A stretch of DNA of 51,462 nt, from assembly GCA_938036545.1 (NCBI GenBank), contig CALHQJ010000087.1, positions 1-51,462 of the forward strand, in the 5' to 3' direction. The position numbers were made by a program, and so were the translations under genes. The notes below the pieces were generated by a model. It did no database searches, was not told the DNA's origin, and worked only from the letters and a program-made list of their open reading frames with translations. Source of the stretch: an uncultured Clostridium sp. GTDB taxonomy: Bacteria; Bacillota; Clostridia; Lachnospirales; Lachnospiraceae. Shown piece after piece: positions 17,365-25,182 of the stretch (its first letter is position 1; every line of letters starts with the position of its first letter).

Positions 17365-18474
17365 TTATTTATATTTTTCTACAACTGCTTTCATCTCAGA
17401 CCATTTATTTTCCATATCTGCTACTAAAGCAAACTGGGTGTGTGTACGGTCTAAGTTATGGTTTTCCCTGGATGTTCTAAAATATACATCTCCCTGAAGA
17501 TAATCGGTCAGAAAACGCATTCCACATTCCAGAGTCATCAGCTTTGCGCCCATTGGCAGCATATCCATTTCTGCTTCTGTAAGACTGCCTTCGCATCCCT
17601 CTAAGAAGCCCTTGGTATAAATATCAAATAATGGCAGGGACAGGGAAACCTTGCTTACGTCCGGCTCGTCCTCTTCTGCAGTATTAGCGCCAAAACGGAT
17701 GGAATCGCCATAGTCAAAAATGGAAAGTCCAGGCATAATGGTATCCAGGTCAATGATGCAGATTGCCTGTCCGGTAGCGTCATCAATCATAATATTGTTC
17801 AGCTTGGTATCGTTATGGGTAACACGTAAAGGCAGCCTGCCTTCTTTCAGCATATCCATTGCCATGCCCAGTTCGCTCTGACGATCCATTACAAACTGAA
17901 TTTCTTCTTTTACGCTGGCAGCTCTTCCGCAAACGTCTTCTTCGATAGCCTTTTTAAAGGTTTCAAAGCGGACCGGCGTATTGTGGAAGTTAGGAATGGT
18001 CTCAGACAGCTCTTCTGCAGGATACTGTGCCAGTAATCTCTGAAAATGTCCAAATGCCTTGCCGCTCTGATAGAAATCTTCCGGTTTTTCAACCAGGTTA
18101 TAGCAGGTAGCGTTCTCAATAAAGATATAAGCTCTCCAGAAACCGCCTTCGCTGTCCTGATAATATTTCTTTCCGTCTTTCGCCGGAACCAGGTTTAGGG
18201 TTTCTCTCTCTGGATCTCCGTTGTTTGCAATGATTTCCTTGCGGAGGAATTCGGTAACGCCTTCAATATTTTTCATCAGAGATACAGGATCCTTGAAAAT
18301 ATCGGTATTCACTCTCTGGAGAATGTAACGTACTTCCTTTCCGTCCTGCTCCCAAACCATTGCGTATGTAGAGTTAATATGCCCGCTTCCATAAGGTGCG
18401 CTGCTCTTAAAGGTGCCTTCAATCTGGAATGCCTGTGCAGCTTCTAACATTCTTTCAACATTGTACTCCGCCAT
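17365..18474 (-). CDS. nahK: N-acetylhexosamine 1-kinase (NahK/LnpB-like)
   Basis: Phosphorylates GlcNAc or GalNAc at C1 with ATP in the lacto-N-biose/galacto-N-biose pathway. The 369 residues have the APH-type kinase fold with the catalytic loop THNDTKLNNIMIDD, the metal site CIIDLDTIMPG and FDYGDSIRFGANTA, which closely resemble bifidobacterial NahK. It lies 3 bp after the nucleotidyltransferase gene. The phosphorylase that normally supplies its substrate is a pseudogene at 20554-21301. Confidence 0.85.
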   Translation of the reverse strand: MAEYNVERMLEAAQAFQIEGTFKSSAPYGSGHINSTYAMVWEQDGKEVRYILQRVNTDIFKDPVSLMKNIEGVTEFLRKEIIANNGDPERETLNLVPAKDGKKYYQDSEGGFWRAYIFIENATCYNLVEKPEDFYQSGKAFGHFQRLLAQYPAEELSETIPNFHNTPVRFETFKKAIEEDVCGRAASVKEEIQFVMDRQSELGMAMDMLKEGRLPLRVTHNDTKLNNIMIDDATGQAICIIDLDTIMPGLSIFDYGDSIRFGANTAEEDEPDVSKVSLSLPLFDIYTKGFLEGCEGSLTEAEMDMLPMGAKLMTLECGMRFLTDYLQGDVYFRTSRENHNLDRTHTQFALVADMENKWSEMKAVVEKYK

Positions 18475-18477
18475 TGC

Positions 18478-19404
18478 TTAGTCCTCCCACAATTTCTCAG
18501 AATATTTTCCTTCGTCCTTAAGGCCCTGGATTGCCTTAACTACCATCTCTTTATCCTCTTTATAAGTAACGCCGTACCACTTGTCCACGCTCTTTAATAC
18601 GGTAACCTCTGCCTTTCCTTCTTTTAACAGTTCATCTACTACAAAAGGAATAAAATATTCGCACTTTAACGGGTTTACAGGAAGGTTTTTCTCTAAAAAC
18701 TTAGCAAATCTCTTATCTAATTCATCCAGATAGCTGGCAGTAAATCCCCACAGGTTCATGGAAACCAGAGTTGCTTCCGGAAGTTCAGTCCAGGTCTGAC
18801 CGTCATCCTCTGTAAATGCTGCTCCGTCTCCCTTCTTCTCGATACGGGTTCTCTCTACAATGTCAGTCAGTTTACTGTTCTCGTCTACGCTGCACACGCC
18901 GCGGGCAACATGACCGTTTTCTGTCAGGGTGTTATAGAGCTTGTAGCCTACCATAGCGTACTGGTACTTGTCGTCATCCTCCTGCTTGGAAAGCTGATCG
19001 TAAATTGCCTTGAATGCGCTCTTGCCATAATAGTCGTCTGCATTGATTACGGCAAACGGTCCGTCGATAATGTCCTTGCAGCACAGCAGTGCATGGCCGG
19101 TTCCCCAAGGTTTTACACGGTCTTCTGGAACCTGAAAGCCAGCCGGAATCTTATCTAATTCCTGATATACATATTCAACCTGAACATGCTGTTCCATACG
19201 CTGTCCTACAGTCTCTTTGAAATCCTTCTCAATGGCTTTTTTGATGATGAAAATCACCTTTTCAAATCCAGCCTCAACTGCGTCATGGATGGAAAAATCC
19301 ATAATGATATTTCCATACTGATCAATCGGATCAATCTGCTTTAATCCGCCGTAACGGCTTCCCATTCCTGCTGCCATAACTACCAATACCGGTTTCTTTC
19401 CCAT
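18478..19404 (-). CDS. Sugar-1-phosphate nucleotidyltransferase
   Basis: Transfers a nucleotidyl group (probably UMP) to a hexose or N-acetylhexosamine 1-phosphate. The 308 residues carry the N-terminal signature VVMAAGMGSRYGGLKQIDP, the product-binding INADDYYG near residue 120 and a GTGHAL motif. Being coupled to nahK suggests it activates the kinase product to a UDP-sugar; that substrate is inferred from context. AGGAG precedes the ATG. Confidence 0.85.
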   Translation of the reverse strand: MGKKPVLVVMAAGMGSRYGGLKQIDPIDQYGNIIMDFSIHDAVEAGFEKVIFIIKKAIEKDFKETVGQRMEQHVQVEYVYQELDKIPAGFQVPEDRVKPWGTGHALLCCKDIIDGPFAVINADDYYGKSAFKAIYDQLSKQEDDDKYQYAMVGYKLYNTLTENGHVARGVCSVDENSKLTDIVERTRIEKKGDGAAFTEDDGQTWTELPEATLVSMNLWGFTASYLDELDKRFAKFLEKNLPVNPLKCEYFIPFVVDELLKEGKAEVTVLKSVDKWYGVTYKEDKEMVVKAIQGLKDEGKYSEKLWED

Positions 19405-19427
19405 AAGTAACGTTCTCCTTTCAAACC

Positions 19428-19450
19428 CTTGTTAAAAGTTTTCTTGTTAA
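19428..19450. repeat. Direct repeat CTTGTTAA, possible AraC operator
   Basis: Two copies of CTTGTTAA start 15 bp apart just upstream of the nucleotidyltransferase start and between it and the divergent AraC gene. Direct repeats at this spacing are typical of AraC-family sites. Binding is inferred only. Confidence 0.3.
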
Positions 19451-19503
19451 CCCAAGTATATCCTAATCTCTGGGGGATTTCTTTGCACAAATCATTCAGA
19501 TAT

Positions 19504-19532
19504 TTGTACAATCTGTTCAAATGTGGTAAAAT
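19504..19532 (+). promoter_or_regulatory. Promoter of the AraC gene
   Basis: TTGTAC, 17-bp spacer, TAAAAT, about 30 bp before the AraC ATG. Confidence 0.65.
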
Positions 19533-19561
19533 GATTTTAAACTTCTGACAAGGAGGACGTT

Positions 19562-20524
19562 ATGGGCTACCAGCATACCAATTTAAAAAACAGCATTGTA
19601 ATACGAAGCATTGTTTCTATCCACTATTTTGAATATATGAGCGACTTTGTTTTTCCTGGGGAACAGCACGATTTCTGGGAACTGGTCTGCGTAGATAAGG
19701 GCGAAATCCAGGCGGCGGCCGGAGACCAGGCCGTTACGTTAAAGCGTGGGAACATCCTGTTCCATCAGCCCAATGAATTTCACAACGTTGTTGCCAATGG
19801 GCGGATTGCCCCCAGCTTGGTTGTAATCGCCTTTGACTGCCATTCAAAAGCCATGACCCAATTTGCCGGTCAGGTTCTGACTGTCAGGGAAACCGAATCC
19901 TCTCTTCTTTCTCAGATTATCATTGAAGCCCGCAATGCCTTTCAGGGCCGGTTAAACAATCCCTATCAGGAAGAGCTGGTTCGCCGTCCGGCTCCTGCAT
20001 TTGGTTCTGAACAGCTTATTAAGAATTATTTAGAAGAGCTTTTAATTCACCTGTACCGCCGGTATTGGCCCGGCGGCCTGGGCGAGTCCGGAGCTGCAAG
20101 ACTGTCTAGCCTTCCTCTGCCTGATATGCCTGCAGTCTCCTTAAACAGCCTGGACGCTAAAAAGGAAATCTGCGCCCGCATCAAGCGTTATATGGAAGAA
20201 CACCTTCACCAGCCTCTTACTATCCAGGAAATCTGCCGTGATAACCTAATCGGAAGTTCCCAGCTTTCCCGAATGTTTAGGGAATTTTACCGTTGCGGCG
20301 TCATTGACTACTTCATCCAAATGAAAATTGAAGCGGCCAAACAGCTGATCCGCAACGATCAGATGAATTTTTCCCAAATTGCCGACCGGCTGGGGTATAA
20401 CTCTGTCCATTATTTTTCGCGGCAGTTTAAGCGGCAGACCGGCATGACTCCAACGGAATATTCCGAATCCATCCGGTGCCTGGCAGAAAAAAATGCCGCT
20501 GGCTGGAATTACCGAGAGCCCTGA
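19562..20524 (+). CDS. AraC-family transcriptional regulator
   Basis: Sugar-responsive DNA-binding regulator. The 320 residues have an N-terminal cupin (about 1-120, with GEIQAAAGDQAVTLKRGNIL) and two C-terminal helix-turn-helix motifs (about 215-310, LTIQEICRDNLIGSSQLSRM and NFSQIADRLGYNSVHYFSRQ). AAGGAGG lies 5 bp before the ATG. Divergent from the nucleotidyltransferase-nahK pair and pointing at the dead GH112 gene, so it probably controlled the N-biose pathway. Confidence 0.9.
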   Translation: MGYQHTNLKNSIVIRSIVSIHYFEYMSDFVFPGEQHDFWELVCVDKGEIQAAAGDQAVTLKRGNILFHQPNEFHNVVANGRIAPSLVVIAFDCHSKAMTQFAGQVLTVRETESSLLSQIIIEARNAFQGRLNNPYQEELVRRPAPAFGSEQLIKNYLEELLIHLYRRYWPGGLGESGAARLSSLPLPDMPAVSLNSLDAKKEICARIKRYMEEHLHQPLTIQEICRDNLIGSSQLSRMFREFYRCGVIDYFIQMKIEAAKQLIRNDQMNFSQIADRLGYNSVHYFSRQFKRQTGMTPTEYSESIRCLAEKNAAGWNYREP

Positions 20525-20546
20525 CAATTGCCAGGGCTCTCTCTTT
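20515..20546 (+). terminator. Terminator after AraC
   Basis: Stem AGAGCCCTG / CAGGGCTCT with an 8-base loop, overlapping the AraC stop and followed by CTCTTT. The T-run is imperfect. Confidence 0.6.
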
Positions 20547-20553
20547 GCCTATC

Positions 20554-21301
20554 TTACAGCTCGATCCAGCACATTTCCATTGGCTTCATATCCAGGCTGC
20601 ACTTCTTTTCGCCGTTGATATAAAGGTCTGTTGCCTGTGGTTCTTTGGAGTTATTAATTACCGCAACTTTTCCTGCTTTCTCAAATGCTGCAACTTCGGT
20701 AAACTGATGGAAAAATGTAGTAAAACGAACAACGTCAACGTTTGGATTTTCTTCACACCAGCGTTTTAATTTTTCCTTTACATATACCTGGGTTTTAGGC
20801 TGGCGCACATCATAGGTAAGCTGGTGAGGCGCATCCTTCCAGTCATTGGTAATAAAGTTGTACATATGTACCGGATCCCAAATCAGAAATGCAAGGAAGC
20901 TGACTGTATACTGATGGTACGGAATGGTTTCAATCTCTACTTCTCCGGTTTCCTTATCAAAGAACCACTTGTCCACAGGAACTACCTGCTGGGTAGTGCG
21001 ATCCACAACTTCCCACCAGCGCTTTGGATCATCAATGGTATTTACCTTTAACTGCTAGGTATGGAAACCTTTCATCAGTTCAATGCGTAATGTAGTGCCA
21101 CGGGCAGTTACTCTGTCACTGATTAAGTATTCCTGCTGAATTTCTTCAGGATTCTGCATAGCCCACTCATTGTCCTTACGGGTAGTATAGTAGGTTGCAG
21201 TCTCTCAGTGCGTCTGCACCTAAACGCTCTTTCATCTCCAAAGTTTCTTTGACCATATCCACGTCTGTGGGCAGTGTCAATCTACCAGTTACTTTTTCCA
21301 T
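20554..21301 (-). pseudogene. lnpA: Remnant of GH112 1,3-beta-galactosyl-N-acetylhexosamine phosphorylase
   Basis: An intact family member is about 700 residues; here about 250 codons remain and carry at least three lesions. Reading from an ATG at 21301 gives a normal N-terminus (MEKVTGRLTLPTDVDMVKET). A small deletion near 21200 shifts the frame. A TAG replaces a probable CAG at 21055-21057. Near 20697 the sequence jumps from VRFTTFFHQFT straight to the C-terminal end (GKVAVINNSKEP), removing roughly 450-500 residues including the catalytic region. The last 150 codons (20554-21006) remain open but cannot form an active enzyme. A GGACAAGGG ribosome site survives. Family call is by recognition of the N- and C-terminal segments. 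Confidence 0.85.
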
Positions 21302-21390
21302 TTCCCTTGTCCTTTCTTGCTGATTTTTAATAATTTTCCCTCTGTTTTCACATTAGCTGATGATTTCATTATATCGGCTGCTCTATAGAA

Positions 21391-21984
21391 TTGCTAGTTG
21401 ATTCTTGTCCTGTTATTGTATTGGGAATTGAAGGCATTACCTTTCACACAGAAGGCAGCCCTTCTCAGAACATTTTATATAATTATGGAAAGCACTCAGA
21501 AACACTGATTTTATTAAAAATGCTGTTAAAAGAAGCAGAGTCAAAAGGACGCTGGTATGATTTAGTCTGCCATGATATCCTGGAGATTCTGCTGGTTCAA
21601 ATCATTCGAAGCCAAAGCCTGATTCCCGCCCCTTTGTCCTCTGCCCGAATGCCAAAAGAGTGCAGCCAGATTAAACAGTATCTGGACTCTCACTACAGCG
21701 AGGCTATTACTCTGGACTGGCTGGCCAACTGGATTCATATGAATAAGTATTATATGGTTCACGCCTTTACAGAATATACCGGCATGTCCCCGATCCATTA
21801 CTTAAATAAGCGCCGTCTGGAGGTAAGCCGAGAGCTTTTAAAAACCACAGATTACTCCATCTCCCGAATTGCTTCTCTGGCCGGTTTTTCCTCTCAGTCT
21901 TACTTCGCCCAGGTTTTTAAAAAAGACTGCGGGCTCTCCCCTGCCGCCTATCGCAGAGAAAATGCCAATGTAAAAAAAACCTAG
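21391..21984 (+). pseudogene. 5'-truncated AraC-family regulator
   Basis: The open frame (TTG start, 197 residues) keeps both helix-turn-helix motifs (about 90-190, with ITLDWLANWIHMNKYYMVHA and ISRIASLAGFSSQSYFAQVF). The N-terminal cupin normally of about 90 further residues is missing, and there is no convincing ribosome site. It abuts the start of the broken GH112 gene, suggesting one deletion damaged both. It could still be expressed as a short DNA-binding protein, but a dead gene is more likely. Confidence 0.65.
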
Positions 21985-22385
21985 CTTTTCCGAATGAAAT
22001 CTATATTACACTTGGGACAATGAATGCTGATTCTTCCTTTTCCCCTGGGAATCCGGATCTTCTGGCCACAGTTAGGGCATTTATAGATATGGTACTTTCT
22101 GGCCTGTTCAAAACGGAACTTCCATTTCATTCCCATATCCTGAGCTTTAAGATACAATCTCAGATAAATTTGATTTTCCTTTTCCCTTGCCTTGAAATTC
22201 TTAGAAATCATGCGAAAATAAAAAAGGACCAGTCCAATTAATTCCAGCCAGTAAATTACTTTGGAATGGGTGAATAAATCGACTGCCACCAGTATCAAAA
22301 CCAGTATTGCCAAAAACTGATTCAATCTGTCCATACCATACCGGCCTATCATAAACCGGTCAATTTTTTCTTTTAAACGCTTCAT
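21981..22385 (-). CDS. Membrane protein with C-terminal zinc ribbon
   Basis: 134 residues: two hydrophobic helices (about 20-38 and 43-60), a basic linker, then a zinc ribbon with CPNCGQK and CPKCN (about 103-130). No known function is recognised. It ends convergently with the AraC remnant (4-bp overlap) and is 4 bp from the upstream fRMsr gene. Confidence 0.75.
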   Translation of the reverse strand: MKRLKEKIDRFMIGRYGMDRLNQFLAILVLILVAVDLFTHSKVIYWLELIGLVLFYFRMISKNFKAREKENQIYLRLYLKAQDMGMKWKFRFEQARKYHIYKCPNCGQKIRIPRGKGRISIHCPKCNIDFIRKS

Positions 22386-22389
22386 AGCT

Positions 22390-22899
22390 TCATCTCTTTT
22401 CTAAGGTATTAAAGCAATGCCTTTCAATTACTGCTCCTATCTGTTCAAGTCCGGCCCGATCCTCTTCGGAAAATCTGGCTAAAAATGGGCTGTCAATGTC
22501 TAATACGCCCACTACCTCTCCCCTGTTCCTAATGGGAATCACAATCTCTGACCTGGACTGGCTGTCACAAGCAATATGGCCTGGAAATTCATGGACGTCT
22601 TCTACCAGCTGACTCCTGTTTTCCTTTACCGCAGTTCCACAGACTCCTTTTCCAATGGCAATCCGCACACAGGCCGGCTTCCCCTGAAATGGTCCCAGCA
22701 CCAGCTGGCGCTGGTCTCCCTGCCCCTTTATCAAATAAAATCCAACCCAGTTAATGGCTTCTAATGCTTCATTTAATAGTGCGGCGCTGTTAGAAAGATT
22801 TGCGATTAAATCTGTCTCGCCTGAAAGCAGGGCGTCTGTCTGCTTTTCCAATTCTACATAATCAGTTCTCCAATCTGACTGAACATTCATACTGTACAT
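22390..22899 (-). CDS. msrC: Free methionine-(R)-sulfoxide reductase (GAF domain, YebR type)
   Basis: Reduces free Met-(R)-sulfoxide in the cytoplasm. One GAF domain of 169 residues contains the three Cys expected for fRMsr (PACVRI, GVCGTA and IACDSQSRSEIV) plus INWVGFYL and GVLDIDSP. GGAG is 9 bp before the first ATG. The assignment is strong because both the Cys spacing and the flanking motifs match. Confidence 0.88.
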   Translation of the reverse strand: MYSMNVQSDWRTDYVELEKQTDALLSGETDLIANLSNSAALLNEALEAINWVGFYLIKGQGDQRQLVLGPFQGKPACVRIAIGKGVCGTAVKENRSQLVEDVHEFPGHIACDSQSRSEIVIPIRNRGEVVGVLDIDSPFLARFSEEDRAGLEQIGAVIERHCFNTLEKR

Positions 22900-22919
22900 A
22901 TACGTCTACTCCATGGTTT

Positions 22920-23654
22920 TTATTTGGTTTTTATGCCGTTTATATATTGAAGAATCCCAAGATGAATCGTCCAGGCAACCCGATCCTGATACTCCTCCTC
23001 AGACAATTTTTCTGCCTCTGCCCGATTGCTTAAAAACCCACACTCCGCAATCACAATAGGCGCTTTTACATGAAGCAGCAGATAATAACTGTCATTAGCC
23101 TTGGCGCTTCTCCGGTTCCCATCTTCTCCCAAAACGTAGTCAAAACGCTTTTGAAGAATCTCTGCCAGACGGCGGCCGTTTTCAGAGTTTTTATAGTAAA
23201 ATACCTGAGCTCCTGAAATACTCTCCTGGTGATAGCTGTTCTGATGGATGCTGACTGCCAGCACTGGATTTGCTTCATCAATAATCCGGCATCGTTCTCT
23301 CATATCTGCAGATTTTTTATGGCTGTCTGATTCTTTATAAAGTCCCGCATCGCTCTCTCTTGTCATAACTACGCCAATATCTGCCGCCTCCAGATAAGAT
23401 TTCAGCTTTTGGGCAATCTGCAAGTTAATTGTTTTTTCCTCTTGTCCGGCAACTCCAATCTTACCAGGATCTGCGCCTCCATGACCGCTGTCAATAACTA
23501 CAACCCGCCTCTGACCTCCTCTTGCAGTCCGACCAGCCGTCTCCGCTGCCTCTGGCCTGTTTTTTTCCAGCAGGCCCATGCGTCCGGCAACCAGGGAAAC
23601 AATTATCAGCATGGTAATGCCCATCATATTCTGCCAAAATCTTTTCCTGTCCAT
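22920..23654 (-). CDS. cwlD: N-acetylmuramoyl-L-alanine amidase CwlD
   Basis: Amidase needed to make muramic delta-lactam in spore cortex. The 244 residues show an N-terminal signal/anchor helix (about 11-25) and an Amidase_3 domain with zinc motifs VVVIDSGHGGADPG, the Glu in GQEEKTINLQ and SIHQNSY, plus AECGFLSNRAEAEKL. Length and sequence fit CwlD. Downstream of a cluster of exported-protein genes. Confidence 0.9.
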   Translation of the reverse strand: MDRKRFWQNMMGITMLIIVSLVAGRMGLLEKNRPEAAETAGRTARGGQRRVVVIDSGHGGADPGKIGVAGQEEKTINLQIAQKLKSYLEAADIGVVMTRESDAGLYKESDSHKKSADMRERCRIIDEANPVLAVSIHQNSYHQESISGAQVFYYKNSENGRRLAEILQKRFDYVLGEDGNRRSAKANDSYYLLLHVKAPIVIAECGFLSNRAEAEKLSEEEYQDRVAWTIHLGILQYINGIKTK

Positions 23655-23723
23655 ACTTCACCAAAGACAACTTTTGTTATCTCCAGTATATTCCTTCTGT
23701 CCTGTCCACTATTCGCACTCCCG

Positions 23724-25169
23724 TTATTCTTCCGATTCCAGCAGATTATAGTCCTGGGTTGCCTCTTCCAGAATATATTCCAGATATTCGGTCTCAAGGC
23801 TTGGATAACCGTATTCCTGCCACATGGAAAACAGCTGGCTGGACTTCATTTCTTCTGCGATTTCAACGGCTCTTCCCCAGTAATAATAGCACTTAGCTAT
23901 GGCGTAGAAATCTGCCATCTGTTCAATCTGGCTTTCTGAAAGAACGTTATACTCCCGCTTGCTAAGGCCATTATAAGCCTGATTATAAAATACTCTCTCT
24001 AAAAATGGTTTCTGGTACTTGGAAAACTCAAGAAGGTTCTCATCCTGGATTCCTTCTACCATAGCCCATTTTTCCACGTCAACTACCTGGGTGTGGTACT
24101 GAAAGCTTCGATCCTCTTCCTCAAAATACAGCACTCCATACTGGCACGGCGGTACTGCAAGGGAACTGGTAACAATCTCCCAGACTCCTTCTTCCGCCAC
24201 ATCATCAGAATTGGCAAAATGCTGGACGTGAAGATGTCCGCTTAAAAACAGCGGAATTGTTCCCCAGCCTTCCAGCCTTTCTACTAAAGCTTCATTATGT
24301 TCTATCGTGCAGTCTGAAGAATAGATTCTGCTTTCCTCCAGCAGGTTGTGATGAGCCACTGGTATTACATTTAATCCCTCTTCAAACGCCAGCTCCAGCT
24401 GGGCATCTATCCACTCGTAGGTATCGGTATCAATCATGCCACCCACCAGAGCGCCACCGTCATATTGACAGGAATCCAGCATCAGAAGCCTGGTAGAATC
24501 GCTAATCTGGTACATGTAGCTTAATGAATTGGGATCTCGGCTGACAGCGTCATCATATCCCAGGGCAAGGTAAATCTGCTCAAAATCCTCCGGACTGGTT
24601 TTCTCTGCCGGATAACGCTGCCCTTCTTTCATACTAGCGGCGCTGTTGTTGTTAATGTCATGGTTTCCCGGAATCACCAGCACAGGGATTCCGGCGTCCT
24701 CAATCTTAGCAAGTTTTTCTGCCAGTTCCAAGTGGCTGGCCCTCTCTCCATTATAAGACAAATCGCCGCTTAATATCACTCCATCCGGCTTTTCATTTAA
24801 TACTTCCGCCACGAAAGCGTCTATAATTTCCCAAATGTAATTTGTTACCTTTCCATCCCCATGTTCCATAGAATGGACAAAACCAGCCCCTCTGTCTGTC
24901 AAATCAGACGCCAGATAGTGAAGATCTGTTGCAATAATCAATTTTAAGCCTTCCGGCTCTTCCTCTAGGATCTGTCCTTCTGTGTCATCCGGAAAGGCCT
25001 CTATGGTTTCCGATTCTTCCTTTGACGGCCCTGGCTGTACTTCTGCTGCCGTATCTTCCTCTGCCTGTGTCGTTGCTACTGTCTCGTCTAAAAATGCCGA
25101 AACATCTCCGCATCCTGTCATTCCCAAAACAGTTCCTGCTATCAGAACTGCCGCCGTTGTTCTCTTCAT
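23724..25169 (-). CDS. Lipoprotein metallophosphoesterase
   Basis: Secreted, lipid-anchored predicted phosphoesterase. The signal peptide ends in lipobox LGMTGC. Catalytic motifs are IATDLHYL, LSGDLSYNG, PGNHD, VAHHN and LSGHLHVQ. Two starts are possible: 25190, which overlaps the previous gene by 8 bp but has no ribosome site, or 25169 (MKRTT), preceded by AGGCGG; the latter is preferred. The acidic Thr/Glu-rich linker after the Cys is typical of surface lipoproteins. Substrate unknown. Confidence 0.85.
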   Translation of the reverse strand: MKRTTAAVLIAGTVLGMTGCGDVSAFLDETVATTQAEEDTAAEVQPGPSKEESETIEAFPDDTEGQILEEEPEGLKLIIATDLHYLASDLTDRGAGFVHSMEHGDGKVTNYIWEIIDAFVAEVLNEKPDGVILSGDLSYNGERASHLELAEKLAKIEDAGIPVLVIPGNHDINNNSAASMKEGQRYPAEKTSPEDFEQIYLALGYDDAVSRDPNSLSYMYQISDSTRLLMLDSCQYDGGALVGGMIDTDTYEWIDAQLELAFEEGLNVIPVAHHNLLEESRIYSSDCTIEHNEALVERLEGWGTIPLFLSGHLHVQHFANSDDVAEEGVWEIVTSSLAVPPCQYGVLYFEEEDRSFQYHTQVVDVEKWAMVEGIQDENLLEFSKYQKPFLERVFYNQAYNGLSKREYNVLSESQIEQMADFYAIAKCYYYWGRAVEIAEEMKSSQLFSMWQEYGYPSLETEYLEYILEEATQDYNLLESEE

Positions 25170-25182
25170 CTTTCCATACCGC

